The position numbers were made by a program, and so were the translations under genes. From Bacillota bacterium (lineage in GTDB: Bacteria > Bacillota > Clostridia > Lachnospirales > Lachnospiraceae), in NCBI GenBank assembly GCA_029224465.1, contig JAQXUQ010000016.1:20291-84290 (forward strand): a DNA stretch of 64,000 bases, written 5' to 3'. The notes beneath the pieces were generated by a model. That model made no database searches, was not told the origin of the DNA, and was given only the letters and a program-made list of their open reading frames with translations. Each line of letters opens with the position of its first letter. The stretch's first letter is position 1. Positions 33,658 to 42,268 of this stretch are shown here, piece by piece.

Positions 33658-35427
33658 ATGGAAATCAGTGTATCTACTGTCATATGGGTGCTGGTAGCGA
33701 CAGCGCTCGTCTATTTCATGCAGGCAGGCTTCGCTCTATGCGAATCCGGTCTGACCAGAGCCAAGAACACCGGCAATATCCTCATGAAAAACATGATGGA
33801 CTTCTGCATCGGCACGCCGTGCTTCTGGTTTATCGGCTTCGGCCTGATGTTCGGCGGTACCGGCCCGCTGATCGGCCGCTTTGATCCTTTTATCCGGGGC
33901 GACTATGCGGGAACGGTGGTTCCGCAGACAATGCCTCTATGGTGTTTTGTCATTTTCGAAACGGTTTTCTGCGCGACGGCAGCGACGATCGTTTCGGGAT
34001 CCATGGCAGAACGTACAAACTTCAAAGCCTACTGCGTCTATTCCGCGGTGATTTCTCTGATCATATACCCGATTGAAGGACACTGGGTATGGGGCGGCGG
34101 CTGGCTTGCGGCGCTTGGTATGCATGATTTCGCTGGCTCCGCGGTTGTTCACAATGTCGGCGGTGTGATCGCCTGCCTCGGCGCGTGGATGCTTGGCCCC
34201 AGAATCGGCAAGTACGACAAGGACGGCAAGGCAAGAGCGATTCCCGGCCATAACCTGACCGCGATGGCACTCGGCGTATTCGTTCTGTGGTTCTGCTGGT
34301 TTGGTTTCAACGGCGGCTCGACGATCGCGATGGACACGGCGGACAATGCGGTTACCGCTTCCAATGCTTTCATGACAACAAACCTCGCGGCGGCTGTCGC
34401 AACCGTTGTTGCTATGATCTTTACCTGGTTCAAGTACGGCAAGCCGGACGTATCGATGACCTTCAACGCGTCTCTCGCGGGCCTTGTAGCGATTACGGCA
34501 GGATGCGACTGCGTATCTCCGGCCGGCGCATTCTTCATCGGTATGGTTTCCGGTTTCATTGTCGTTCTTTCGGTTGAGTTCTTTGATAACGTCGCGAAGA
34601 TCGATGATCCGGTCGGCGCGGTTTCGGTTCACATGGTCAACGGCATCTGGGGAACACTGGCGGTCGGCCTGTTTTCCACCGGCGCGGACGGCGTAGGAAA
34701 GGGACTCTTCTACGGCGGCGGCTTCCGGCAGCTCGGCATTCAGATACTCGGCATTATCGCAATTGACGCGTATGTTCTGGTTACGATGTTTATTGCTTTC
34801 AAGATCATTGACAAGTTCATCGGACTTCGTGTTCCGGCACAGGTTGAAATTGATGGTCTGGATATTCATGAGCACGGTCTTGCAAGCGCGTACTCCGGCT
34901 TCGCGATTACCGATGTAACACAGATGGAAGTCGACGCGAACGAAAACACGGATCTTGGCGAGAGCGATTATGACAAGGCGGAAGATTTCCGCAAGGATGC
35001 CGCGGTCAAGGTTTACCGCGCGCCGGAAACTTCTACGGATCAGGCGCCTGTACCTGTCGGCAGTTACGATACAGGCATGCACAAGGTTTCCATCGTATGC
35101 AGACTTTCCAGATTTGATGAACTCAAGAAAGCGCTCAACGAGCTCGGCGTCACCGGCATGACAATGTATCAGGTTATGGGCTGCGGCATTCAGAAAGGTT
35201 CCACCGAGCGTTACAGAGGCGCTGTCGTTGACTCTACATTGATACCGAAGGTAAAGGTGGAAGTCATTGTGTCGAGAATTCCTGTGGACAAGGTGATCGA
35301 GGCAGCCAAGAGAGCACTCTATACGGGACATATCGGAGACGGCAAGATCTTCGTTTACAATGTCACGAAGGTTGTCAAGGTCAGAACAGGAGAGGAAGAT
35401 TTTGACGCTCTGCAGGACGTGGAGTAA
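33658..35427 (+). CDS. amt: Ammonium channel fused to a PII signalling domain (Amt-GlnB)
   Basis: 589 aa. The N-terminal Amt part (about 1-400) has around 11 membrane helices, the channel motif DFAGSAVVHNVGG (first pore His, about 164) and VSVHMVNGIWG (second pore His, about 323). After a linker (about 405-473) comes a PII domain starting HKVSIVCRLSRFDELKKAL (about 474-580). Its C-loop end KVKVEVIVSRIPVDKVIEA and B-loop GHIGDGKIFV are typical. The T-loop region reads ERYRGAVVDSTLIPK and lacks the Tyr of YRGAEY that is uridylylated in proteobacteria. The fusion puts the channel and its blocker in one chain. AAGGAGGAG precedes the ATG; expression is likely attenuated. Confidence 0.95.
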   Translation: MEISVSTVIWVLVATALVYFMQAGFALCESGLTRAKNTGNILMKNMMDFCIGTPCFWFIGFGLMFGGTGPLIGRFDPFIRGDYAGTVVPQTMPLWCFVIFETVFCATAATIVSGSMAERTNFKAYCVYSAVISLIIYPIEGHWVWGGGWLAALGMHDFAGSAVVHNVGGVIACLGAWMLGPRIGKYDKDGKARAIPGHNLTAMALGVFVLWFCWFGFNGGSTIAMDTADNAVTASNAFMTTNLAAAVATVVAMIFTWFKYGKPDVSMTFNASLAGLVAITAGCDCVSPAGAFFIGMVSGFIVVLSVEFFDNVAKIDDPVGAVSVHMVNGIWGTLAVGLFSTGADGVGKGLFYGGGFRQLGIQILGIIAIDAYVLVTMFIAFKIIDKFIGLRVPAQVEIDGLDIHEHGLASAYSGFAITDVTQMEVDANENTDLGESDYDKAEDFRKDAAVKVYRAPETSTDQAPVPVGSYDTGMHKVSIVCRLSRFDELKKALNELGVTGMTMYQVMGCGIQKGSTERYRGAVVDSTLIPKVKVEVIVSRIPVDKVIEAAKRALYTGHIGDGKIFVYNVTKVVKVRTGEEDFDALQDVE

Positions 35428-35480
35428 GCAAAAACAGATGCGGGCAGCGCAGGAAACGATGCCCTGAAAAGATAGGAAAA

Positions 35481-35510
35481 GGACCGGCGCGTCATGGCCG
35501 GCCCTTTTTC
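35481..35510 (+). terminator. Intrinsic terminator after amt
   Basis: GGACCGGC (35481-35488) and GCCGGCCC (35497-35504) pair with one mismatch, followed by TTTTTC. Confidence 0.65.
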
Positions 35511-35686
35511 TATGGGCGCACCGAATGGCCTTGCCGCCGGCCTGCTGTTCACTGCAGTGTCCGGTGCGCCGTAAACTGTCCTGTGACCGCGGCCTGTAAA
35601 GGCTTTCCTGTACGGGGCGTGGCGCTTTTGATAGAATAAAAGAAGCCGCGCCGGCGGAAAGCCGGCCGCAAGGAAAGGATGTTCCT

Positions 35687-36304
35687 GTGGATAACAACCC
35701 GATTTACGCAAGAAAGCCGGTGATTACCTATCTGTTAATTGCGGCCAATATTCTGCTGTGGCTGCTGGAGACGGCGGCGGGAGGCAGCGACAACATCGAT
35801 GTCGCCATGAAGTTCGGTGCGCTGTATACGCCGTATGTCCTGCAATACGGACAGTGGTGGCGGCTGATTACGTCCATGTTCCTGCATTTCAGCATCGATC
35901 ATCTTGCCTCGAATATGATCTCTCTGGGCGCCATCGGACCGTACGCGGAATGGTATTATGGCAGAGCCGGCATGCTTGTTCTTTATTTCGCAGGCGGCAT
36001 CAGCGGAAATCTTCTGACGATTGCGGTGGAAAACAGAAGCGGTGACTACGGCATTTCCGCAGGCGCCTCGGGCGCGATTTTCGGCCTCGTCAGTATCTTC
36101 ATCATTTTCGCGTTAACGCCGGGCCTGCGCCGGATTTTTCCGATGGAACGGGTTATCCTTGCGATTGTCCTGATGCTGCTGCCGGGGGTTTCCGATCACT
36201 CGATCAGCATGACCGCGCACATGGGCGGCCTGCTGGGCGGTTTGGTCATGGCATTGCTACTTCTTCCGCTGCGTGCTCACAGAGAGCATTCGCGGGGGCG
36301 GTAG
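35687..36304 (+). CDS. Rhomboid-family intramembrane serine protease
   Basis: 205 aa with six to seven predicted helices. The catalytic Ser is in GASGAIFG (about 127), the His in MTAHMGG (about 177) and the oxyanion HxxxxN motif in HFSIDHLASN (about 67-76). These active residues suggest a working protease that cleaves helices of other membrane proteins. The start is GTG at 35687, with AAGGAAAGG about 9 bases before it. It is a separate unit from amt. Its last 28 bases overlap the end of the convergent cysteine synthase-like gene. Substrate unknown. Confidence 0.92.
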   Translation: MDNNPIYARKPVITYLLIAANILLWLLETAAGGSDNIDVAMKFGALYTPYVLQYGQWWRLITSMFLHFSIDHLASNMISLGAIGPYAEWYYGRAGMLVLYFAGGISGNLLTIAVENRSGDYGISAGASGAIFGLVSIFIIFALTPGLRRIFPMERVILAIVLMLLPGVSDHSISMTAHMGGLLGGLVMALLLLPLRAHREHSRGR

Positions 36305-37284
36305 GTATAAAGCTCCGTCGAGAGATATTTGCTGCCGCCGTCGGGAATGATGACGATGATGTTTTTCCCCCGTGCCTCTTCCTTGCGTGAAATCTTCGTT
36401 GCGGCATACAAGGCCGCGGCGCCGGAAGTCCCGATCAGCACTCCTTCCATGTGGGCGATTTTCTGTGCGGTCAGATACGCGTCCCCGGTCTGCACATCCA
36501 TGCATTCATCGTAAAGCGAATGCCGGAGGAAGCTTGTCAGTTCCTTTTCCGGCACATCGTCGAAATTCAGTACGCCGTCAATGATCTTTGCGTCAGGATT
36601 TGTTCTGGAACGCCGGGATGACGGTGCAGGCTCTGCGGCGATGACCTGGAGTGCGGGGTTCTTGTTTTTTAGATATTCGGAGAGCCCAGTGATGGTTCCG
36701 CCGGTGCCGGCCATGCAGACCAGATAATCGGCTTTTCCGTCTGTGTCTTTCCAGATTTCGGGCCCTGTCGTCCGGATATGCGCTTCCGGGTTCGCGGGAT
36801 TGGTCACCTGATTCAGATAGTGGAAACGCGGTCCTTTTGACCGGCAGTAGCGGAAAATCTCCGCCATGGTCGCTTCCCGGAACGGGTCAAACGGCGCGTC
36901 TTTTGCCGCAGCTCCCGGAATATCCCTGTAATCGAGAAGCTCGCATCCGTATGCAAGAAGGATCGCCCGGCGCTCTTTCGTTACGCCGGCTTCGAGAAAA
37001 ATCTGCATATGATAGCCCCGTGCCGCAGCGTATGCAGCAAGCGCGATTCCGGTATTGCCGCTCGTCTGTTCGACAATGGTATCGCCTTTTTGGAGTGTCC
37101 CGTCTTCCTCTGCGCGCAGGATCATATTCAGGGCGGCTCTGTCCTTGATGCTCCCCGCCGGATTCAGATATTCGAGCTTGAGCAGCAGATGCGCCGCGGC
37201 GTTTTCTTCCTTTTCATATCGAAGCGGTTCCAATAGCGGCGTGTGGCCGGCTAGCTGCGCGATGCTCTGATAGATTTTAGCCAT
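36277..37284 (-). CDS. Cysteine synthase/cystathionine beta-synthase family PLP enzyme
   Basis: 335-aa fold-type II PLP enzyme. The PLP lysine is in NPAGSIKDRAAL (about 46), the phosphate loop in EQTSGNTGIAL (about 75), and GTGGTITG (about 189) binds the cofactor phosphate. It is more diverged than the second copy (cysK at 59458) and has an extra segment around 120-150 (DAPFDPFREATMAEIFRYC). It may act on O-acetylserine, on cysteine (as a desulfhydrase) or on another small substrate. The ATG at 37284 is chosen for AAAGGA seven bases upstream on this strand. Divergent from the AhpD-like gene and a possible cystine importer, which hints at sulphur amino acid use. Confidence 0.88.
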   Translation of the reverse strand: MAKIYQSIAQLAGHTPLLEPLRYEKEENAAAHLLLKLEYLNPAGSIKDRAALNMILRAEEDGTLQKGDTIVEQTSGNTGIALAAYAAARGYHMQIFLEAGVTKERRAILLAYGCELLDYRDIPGAAAKDAPFDPFREATMAEIFRYCRSKGPRFHYLNQVTNPANPEAHIRTTGPEIWKDTDGKADYLVCMAGTGGTITGLSEYLKNKNPALQVIAAEPAPSSRRSRTNPDAKIIDGVLNFDDVPEKELTSFLRHSLYDECMDVQTGDAYLTAQKIAHMEGVLIGTSGAAALYAATKISRKEEARGKNIIVIIPDGGSKYLSTELYTYRPRECSL

Positions 37285-37352
37285 AATTTTTCCTTTCAAC
37301 TATTATCCTACTAAACATATATGATAAATATTAAAAAACGTGTTGTAAAGTA

Positions 37353-37381
37353 TTGACTTTTCATTTTTACAGGGATATATT
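37353..37381 (+). promoter_or_regulatory. Promoter for the AhpD-like/ABC operon
   Basis: TTGACT (37353-37358), 17-bp spacer, TATATT (37376-37381), in an AT-rich stretch unlike the surrounding DNA. Confidence 0.7.
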
Positions 37382-37426
37382 GCAATTCATACATAAACTT
37401 TATGAATACTATCAATGAGGTGGCAA

Positions 37427-37972
37427 ATGGGAAGAATTTCGATGATTGATCCGCAGACCGCACCGGAGAACGTACAGGAAGTGATCCGCAGACATCTGGC
37501 CGGAGGGCATCAGCTGACCAATGAAAAACGGACGCTCCTGCACAACGTGAACGCGTTCCTTGCAATCGAGGAAGCTTCCTATACGCTGGACCGTGACCTG
37601 CAGGAGAGAATCGGCAAGCTCGACGCGGACCTTTTCGAATACGCGATTTCCGTCTCCAATGCGTGTCTTGTCTGCACGACGTATTTCAGCAGGCTCCTGC
37701 GGGAGGAGCATCATCTGGACCCTTCGGATTTCAAGCTGACAAGAAGGCAGGAGCTCCTGATGAATTATGCCCGTAAACTCGGCTCCGATCCGAAATCCAT
37801 TACAGACGGGGAGTTCACAGAGCTTAAGGAAGATTTCCTGCGTCACGGAGATAAAGACGGAGCGCCGGTTTCCGAAGAAAAGGCCGAGGAAATCATGGTG
37901 ATTCTGACAGCCATGGGAGCGATGATGGTCGCGAACAATTATGTGAACGATGCGCTTCGTGTCGACGCGTGA
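37427..37972 (+). CDS. Carboxymuconolactone decarboxylase/AhpD-like protein
   Basis: 181-aa soluble helical protein. The central part (about 50-100) contains FEYAISVSNACLVCTTYFSRLL, whose CxxC (about 79-82) resembles the redox pair of AhpD-like peroxidase partners. The C-terminal EEIMVILTAMGAMMVANNYVNDAL resembles the second conserved helix of the family. The match is by pattern only. ATG 37427 is chosen (GAGG 6 bases upstream); ATG 37415 and 37442 are alternatives. First gene before an amino-acid ABC transporter, so it may protect or reduce a thiol or disulphide substrate such as cystine; this is inferred. Confidence 0.7.
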   Translation: MGRISMIDPQTAPENVQEVIRRHLAGGHQLTNEKRTLLHNVNAFLAIEEASYTLDRDLQERIGKLDADLFEYAISVSNACLVCTTYFSRLLREEHHLDPSDFKLTRRQELLMNYARKLGSDPKSITDGEFTELKEDFLRHGDKDGAPVSEEKAEEIMVILTAMGAMMVANNYVNDALRVDA

Positions 37973-38014
37973 ACGGCAGCACTGCGTGAGCCGCGTAAAG
38001 GGAGGAAATTTACA

Positions 38015-38689
38015 TTGTCCGAACGAGTTATACAGATTCTGATCCAGTCCTTTCCAAGGATTCTGCTGCCGGGGCTTCTTGCGACCATTCCGCTTACGAT
38101 TCTCGCGTTTTCACTTTCGCTTGTGATCGCGGTGATCGCGGCGATGATCCGATTCGCGCGTGTGCCGGTGCTCCGGCAGATCGTAAGATTCTATGTCTGG
38201 GTGATCCGCGGAACGCCGCTGCTAGTACAGTTAATGGTCGGTTACTACGGGCCATCGGCGTTCGGACTCCGGCCGAACGGGTTCCTCGTGGCGGTTATTG
38301 TTTTTGCGGTCAATGAAGGCGCCTACAGCGCCGAAACGCTCCGCGGGTGTCTGGAAAGCGTACCCGCGGGCCAGATTGAGGCGGGATACTGCGTCGGCAT
38401 GAACTATCTGCAGGTGATGTGGCATATCGTTCTGCCGCAGGCATTCAGAACTGCTTTCCCCGCGCTGTCCAATTCCGCAATCGGCATGGTTAAGGACACG
38501 TCGCTCGCGTCCAATATTACCGTCACGGAGATGTTCCTCGCGACAAGGCAGATTGCGGGAAGAACCTACGAATTCCTGCCGCTGTATATTGAAGTCGCGG
38601 CCGTGTACCTCCTGTTTTCCACGGTTATGACTTGGATACAAAGATACGGCGAGCGAAGGCTCGGTTCATACGGCAAGGTCAGGAATTAA
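38015..38689 (+). CDS. Polar amino acid ABC transporter permease (HisM/GlnP family)
   Basis: 224-aa membrane permease with five or so helices. The ATPase-docking EAA loop reads GCLESVPAGQIEAGYCVGMN (about 110-130), which is typical of the polar amino acid uptake family. The start is TTG at 38015, preceded by AAAGGGAGG nine bases upstream. A single permease gene implies a homodimeric channel. It forms an operon with the following ATPase and binding protein. Confidence 0.93.
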   Translation: MSERVIQILIQSFPRILLPGLLATIPLTILAFSLSLVIAVIAAMIRFARVPVLRQIVRFYVWVIRGTPLLVQLMVGYYGPSAFGLRPNGFLVAVIVFAVNEGAYSAETLRGCLESVPAGQIEAGYCVGMNYLQVMWHIVLPQAFRTAFPALSNSAIGMVKDTSLASNITVTEMFLATRQIAGRTYEFLPLYIEVAAVYLLFSTVMTWIQRYGERRLGSYGKVRN

Positions 38690-38725
38690 CCGGTATGAAT
38701 GAAGCAGCAGATCGGAGATGACGCA

Positions 38726-39469
38726 ATGGCACTTCTGGAAGTCAAAGACATACATAAGAAATTCGGGGATCTGACGGTTCTGGACGGCGTGGATCTTTCG
38801 GTCGAAAAGGGAGAAGTGGTGTCTGTCCTCGGACCGTCCGGCTCCGGCAAAACAACACTTCTGCGATGTATCAACTTCCTCGAGCGCGCGGACAGCGGGA
38901 CGATGACATTTGAAGGCCGCGCATATGATCTTCATAACGCGACGCGCCGGGAAATCGCCGGGATCCGCAGTCACACCGGTTTTGTTTTTCAGAACTACAA
39001 TCTGTTCGCGAACAAAACAGCGCTCGAGAACGTGACGCTCGGCCTTATGGTTACAGGAAAGAAGACAAAGGCGGAAGCGGACAGAATCGGTCTCGATCTT
39101 CTGGAGAAGGTCGGGATGGGAAACCGGTTCAGTTATTATCCGTCGCAGCTTTCCGGCGGGCAGCAGCAGAGAGTCGGCATCGCGAGAGCTCTCGCGGCAG
39201 ACCCCGATATCCTTTATCTCGACGAGCCGACGTCGGCGCTGGATCCGGAGCTGATCGGAGAAGTCATGGAAGTACTGCGGCTCCTTGCGAAAAGCTCGGT
39301 TACGATGGTCATCGTAACGCACGAGATGCGGTTTGCGAGAGAAGTATCATCGAAAGTTGTTTTTATGGACAAAGGAAAAGTGGTGGAACAGGCAGATCCG
39401 GAAACGTTCTTTACGGCTCCGGAAAAAGAGAGAACCAGAGAGTTCCTGCGGCTTGTTACCAAAAGATAA
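38726..39469 (+). CDS. Polar amino acid ABC transporter ATPase
   Basis: 247-aa ATPase with Walker A GPSGSGKTTLL (about 33), Q-loop FQNYNLFAN, signature LSGGQQQR (about 137), Walker B ILYLDEPTSAL (about 158) and switch His VTHEM (about 196). It is of the GlnQ/HisP type. Start ATG 38726 has CGGAGA 7 bases upstream; an ATG at 38699 would add nine residues. It energises the permease encoded 36 bases upstream. Confidence 0.95.
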   Translation: MALLEVKDIHKKFGDLTVLDGVDLSVEKGEVVSVLGPSGSGKTTLLRCINFLERADSGTMTFEGRAYDLHNATRREIAGIRSHTGFVFQNYNLFANKTALENVTLGLMVTGKKTKAEADRIGLDLLEKVGMGNRFSYYPSQLSGGQQQRVGIARALAADPDILYLDEPTSALDPELIGEVMEVLRLLAKSSVTMVIVTHEMRFAREVSSKVVFMDKGKVVEQADPETFFTAPEKERTREFLRLVTKR

Positions 39470-39484
39470 AGAAAGGACAAAATC

Positions 39485-40366
39485 ATGAGAATGAAAAACA
39501 TTACGGTATCCATCGCGGCGGCAGCCCTTGCGGCGGGAGTACTTGCGGGCTGCGGACAGTCCGGAACCGCAGGCGTTTCAGCTTCCACCGCTGCCGCTTC
39601 GGAAAGTACGGCTTCCGCGGGAGAGAGCGCGCAGGAAACAGCTTCCTCCGGAGATCACCTTTCCAGAATCAAGGCGGCCGGTGTGATCACGGTGGCAACC
39701 GAAGGCGACTGGGCGCCGTTCACCTACCACGATGAAGCAACCAATGATCTGGTCGGTTTTGACGTCGAGACAGCGCAGGAGATCGCGAAGAGACTCGGTG
39801 TTACCGCGGAGTTCAAGGAAGGGGACTTTGACGGCGGCCTTACCGGTGTCAGCCAGGGGACATTCGATATGATGGCGAACGGCGTGGACGTTACACAGGA
39901 GCGCTCGCAGACGTTTGACTTTACGGACCCCTATGCGTATGATCACGCCGTGGTTGTCACAAAGGCAGATAATGATACGATTCACTCATTCGCGGATCTC
40001 AAAGGCCTGACGACAGCGAACTCTGTCGGTTCCACCTATGCGGAGATGGGAAGCGAGAACGGAGCGAATGTAACCAATGTTCCGACACTTGCGGAAACGA
40101 TGGAGCTTGTTCTGAACGGAACCGCGGACGCGACGATCAACGCGAATACATCCGTGCAGGATTACTTTAAAACATCCGGAACCAAGGAACTCAAAGTCGC
40201 GGCCACGGATGATCAGGTAACCGAATACGCGATCCCTCTGAAAAAAGGTTCGGACAATGATTCTCTGCGTGAAGCGGTCAACAAGGCAATTGCGCAGATG
40301 AAAGAGGACGGTACACTGACGAAGATTTCGGAAAAGTACTTCGGATCGGATATCACAGAAGAATAA
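39485..40366 (+). CDS. Amino acid ABC transporter substrate-binding lipoprotein
   Basis: 293 aa. Lipoprotein signal with lipobox LAGC (Cys about 22) and a Ser/Ala-rich linker to about 55. The SBP family 3 domain starts IKAAGVITVATEGDWAPFTYHD (about 62) and contains LVGFDVETAQEIAKRLG and GVDVTQERSQTFDFTDPY, the standard marks of polar amino acid binding proteins. Context with a cysteine synthase-like enzyme and AhpD-like protein suggests cystine or a related compound as ligand, but nothing in the sequence proves it. Confidence 0.93.
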   Translation: MRMKNITVSIAAAALAAGVLAGCGQSGTAGVSASTAAASESTASAGESAQETASSGDHLSRIKAAGVITVATEGDWAPFTYHDEATNDLVGFDVETAQEIAKRLGVTAEFKEGDFDGGLTGVSQGTFDMMANGVDVTQERSQTFDFTDPYAYDHAVVVTKADNDTIHSFADLKGLTTANSVGSTYAEMGSENGANVTNVPTLAETMELVLNGTADATINANTSVQDYFKTSGTKELKVAATDDQVTEYAIPLKKGSDNDSLREAVNKAIAQMKEDGTLTKISEKYFGSDITEE

Positions 40367-40385
40367 GCGGAAAAACTATGAAAAT

Positions 40386-40429
40386 AGCCCGGAACGGTAG
40401 GATTTGGTTCCTTCTGTTCCGGGCTTTCT
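40386..40429 (+). terminator. Terminator of the amino acid ABC operon
   Basis: Perfect 10-bp stem AGCCCGGAAC (40386-40395) / GTTCCGGGCT (40416-40425) followed by TTCTT. Confidence 0.8.
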
Positions 40430-40447
40430 TAACATTCGCTTTGTACC

Positions 40448-40488
40448 GGGTTCGTCATGACGAACCCGCGCAAAACCGCTGTGCGGTT
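40448..40488 (-). terminator. Hairpins at the 3' end of nagB
   Basis: AACCGC-ACA-GCGGTT (40488-40474 on the minus strand) with TTT after it overlaps the nagB stop. A 20-bp palindrome at 40448-40467 (GGGTTCGT-CATG-ACGAACCC) follows. Together they probably end nagB transcription. Confidence 0.55.
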
Positions 40489-41206
40489 ATGCTGGAAGAG
40501 CCGCCTCGTCGCAGACGACAATCAGGTTCGGATGCAGCTGTAGAATGGATGCCGGCAGATCCGGTGTAACAGGGCCGTAGAGCGCGCCGCGCAGGGCAGC
40601 CGCCTTCTTCGGCCCGTTTGCGACAAGCAGCACTTCCTTAGAAGTCATGATTCCCCAGAGGCCCATGGTGATTGCCTGCGTCGGAACCTCGGAAATGTCC
40701 CGGAAAAGTCTCGAGTTCGCCTCGATGGTGCTGCGCGTCAGCTTCACGATATGCGTGCCGGCGATAAAAGCACCCGGCTCGTTAAAGCCGATGTGGCCGT
40801 TCTCGCCAAGCCCCAGAAGCTGCAGGTCCGTGCCGCCAAGGCTTTTTATCTTTTCATCATAGGCTCTGCCCGCGGCTTCCCCGTCCGCTGCCATCCCGTC
40901 CGGGACAAAAGTGTTCGCCTTGTCGATATTGACATGATCGAAGAGCTGATGGTTCATGAAATACCGGTAGCTCTGCTCATTTGTCCCGTCCAGCCCTCTG
41001 TATTCATCCAGATTGACGGTCCTGACCGCTGAAAAATCAAGACCGCCTCGCTGATATGCGTCGATCAGTTTCTGATAGGCGCCGATCGGTGTGGAACCGG
41101 TCGCGAGCCCCAGAACGCAGTCCGGCTTCTGCATAATCAGAGAGCCGATAATACAGGCTGCCCTGCGGCTTACTGCTTCATAGTCTTTTTCTCTGTAGAT
41201 TCTCAT
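40487..41206 (-). CDS. nagB: Glucosamine-6-phosphate deaminase
   Basis: Converts glucosamine-6-phosphate to fructose-6-phosphate and ammonium, the last step of amino sugar catabolism; 239 aa. Motifs are GLATGSTPIGAYQ (about 33), NLDEYRGL (about 65, catalytic Asp), LGLGENGHIGFNEPG (about 131, catalytic His) and AITMGLWGIM (about 178). It is divergent from the sialic acid operon by 277 bases and supplies its final enzyme. The ammonium released links this locus to the nitrogen genes nearby. Confidence 0.96.
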   Translation of the reverse strand: MRIYREKDYEAVSRRAACIIGSLIMQKPDCVLGLATGSTPIGAYQKLIDAYQRGGLDFSAVRTVNLDEYRGLDGTNEQSYRYFMNHQLFDHVNIDKANTFVPDGMAADGEAAGRAYDEKIKSLGGTDLQLLGLGENGHIGFNEPGAFIAGTHIVKLTRSTIEANSRLFRDISEVPTQAITMGLWGIMTSKEVLLVANGPKKAAALRGALYGPVTPDLPASILQLHPNLIVVCDEAALPA

Positions 41207-41400
41207 CTGTATGTGACCCCCTTGCCACTGAAAAACAGTGTTATGTTTTGCGTACTGAATTCATTGTAGCACGCTCTTTCGTTCTGACAATAAAAAAATA
41301 TTCTTTTCAAGACTAAAATATAAAATAATTTGCAATAATGGCATGATTGTCAACAAGAACGTCATATATGAAGAATAAAAAATGCATTATGCACAAAAAT

Positions 41401-41458
41401 GAAAAATATTTTTTTGTCAATTCATGAGATTGAAAATAATTTCTAAGCATGCTAGAAT
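41401..41458 (+). promoter_or_regulatory. Promoter and possible operators of the sialic acid operon
   Basis: TTGAAA (41430-41435), 17-bp spacer, TAGAAT (41453-41458). GAAA-N4-TTTC (41432-41443) overlaps the -35, and the AT-palindrome AAAAATATTTTT lies at 41402-41413. RpiR-type sugar regulators use GAAA-N-TTTC-like sites, so these are candidates. The rest of the 277-base nagB-nanE gap is AT-rich without a gene. Confidence 0.55.
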
Positions 41459-41483
41459 CACAGCAGTTAAAGGAGGAAGTCCG

Positions 41484-42194
41484 ATGGACAGCACGATGGA
41501 AGCTAAAATCAGGTCGCTCAAGGGAAGCCTTATCGTTTCCTGCCAGGCGCTGCCGGCGGAGCCGATGCATTCGTCGTTTATCATGGGGCGGTTCGCACTG
41601 GCTGCGTATCAGAGCGGCGCAAAGGGAATCCGGGCGAATACGAAGGAGGACATTGCCGAGATCCAAAGGCAGGTGGACCTGCCGGTCATCGGTATCGTGA
41701 AGCGGGACTATCCGGGAAGTTCGATCTACATTACGCCGACGATGAAGGAAATTGAAGAGCTGATGGAAGTGAATCCGGAAATCATCGCGATGGACGCAAC
41801 GGACAGGCTGCGACCCGGGGGAGTCACGATCGACGAATTTTTCAGGGAAGTGAAGAAAGCTTATCCGGACAGGCTTTATATGGCGGACTGCTCGACAGTT
41901 GAAGAAGCGCTGCATGCGGATGATCTCGGTTTCGACTTTATTGGGACGACGATGGTGGGTTATACAAAGGAGAGCGAAGGCGATCATATCGAGGCGAATG
42001 ATTTTGAGATTCTCCGGAAGATTCTGGCGAAGGTGAAGCATCCGGTCATCGCGGAAGGCAACATTGATACACCGGAGAAACTGGTGAGGGTCATACAGCT
42101 CGGCGCGTACGCGAGTGTGATCGGATCCATTATCACAAGGCCGCAGGTGATAACGAAGCGGTTTACGGACGCGCTGAAGGAAGCCGGATACTAA
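41484..42194 (+). CDS. nanE: N-acetylmannosamine-6-phosphate 2-epimerase
   Basis: Interconverts ManNAc-6-P and GlcNAc-6-P in sialic acid breakdown; 236-aa TIM barrel. Family marks are IVSCQALPAEPMHSS (about 17), GIRANTKEDI (about 47), VIGIVKRDYPGS (about 67, catalytic Lys), DATDRLRPGG (about 105) and VIAEGNIDTPE (about 188, catalytic Glu). AAAGGAGGA lies just upstream of the ATG at 41484. It opens the operon. Confidence 0.96.
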   Translation: MDSTMEAKIRSLKGSLIVSCQALPAEPMHSSFIMGRFALAAYQSGAKGIRANTKEDIAEIQRQVDLPVIGIVKRDYPGSSIYITPTMKEIEELMEVNPEIIAMDATDRLRPGGVTIDEFFREVKKAYPDRLYMADCSTVEEALHADDLGFDFIGTTMVGYTKESEGDHIEANDFEILRKILAKVKHPVIAEGNIDTPEKLVRVIQLGAYASVIGSIITRPQVITKRFTDALKEAGY

Positions 42195-42268
42195 CCGGCG
42201 GAGGCTGTGGGTTGTATTGGTACTTGAGGGGTACTTCTACATAATACTTATATTCAGGAGGGAAATAC

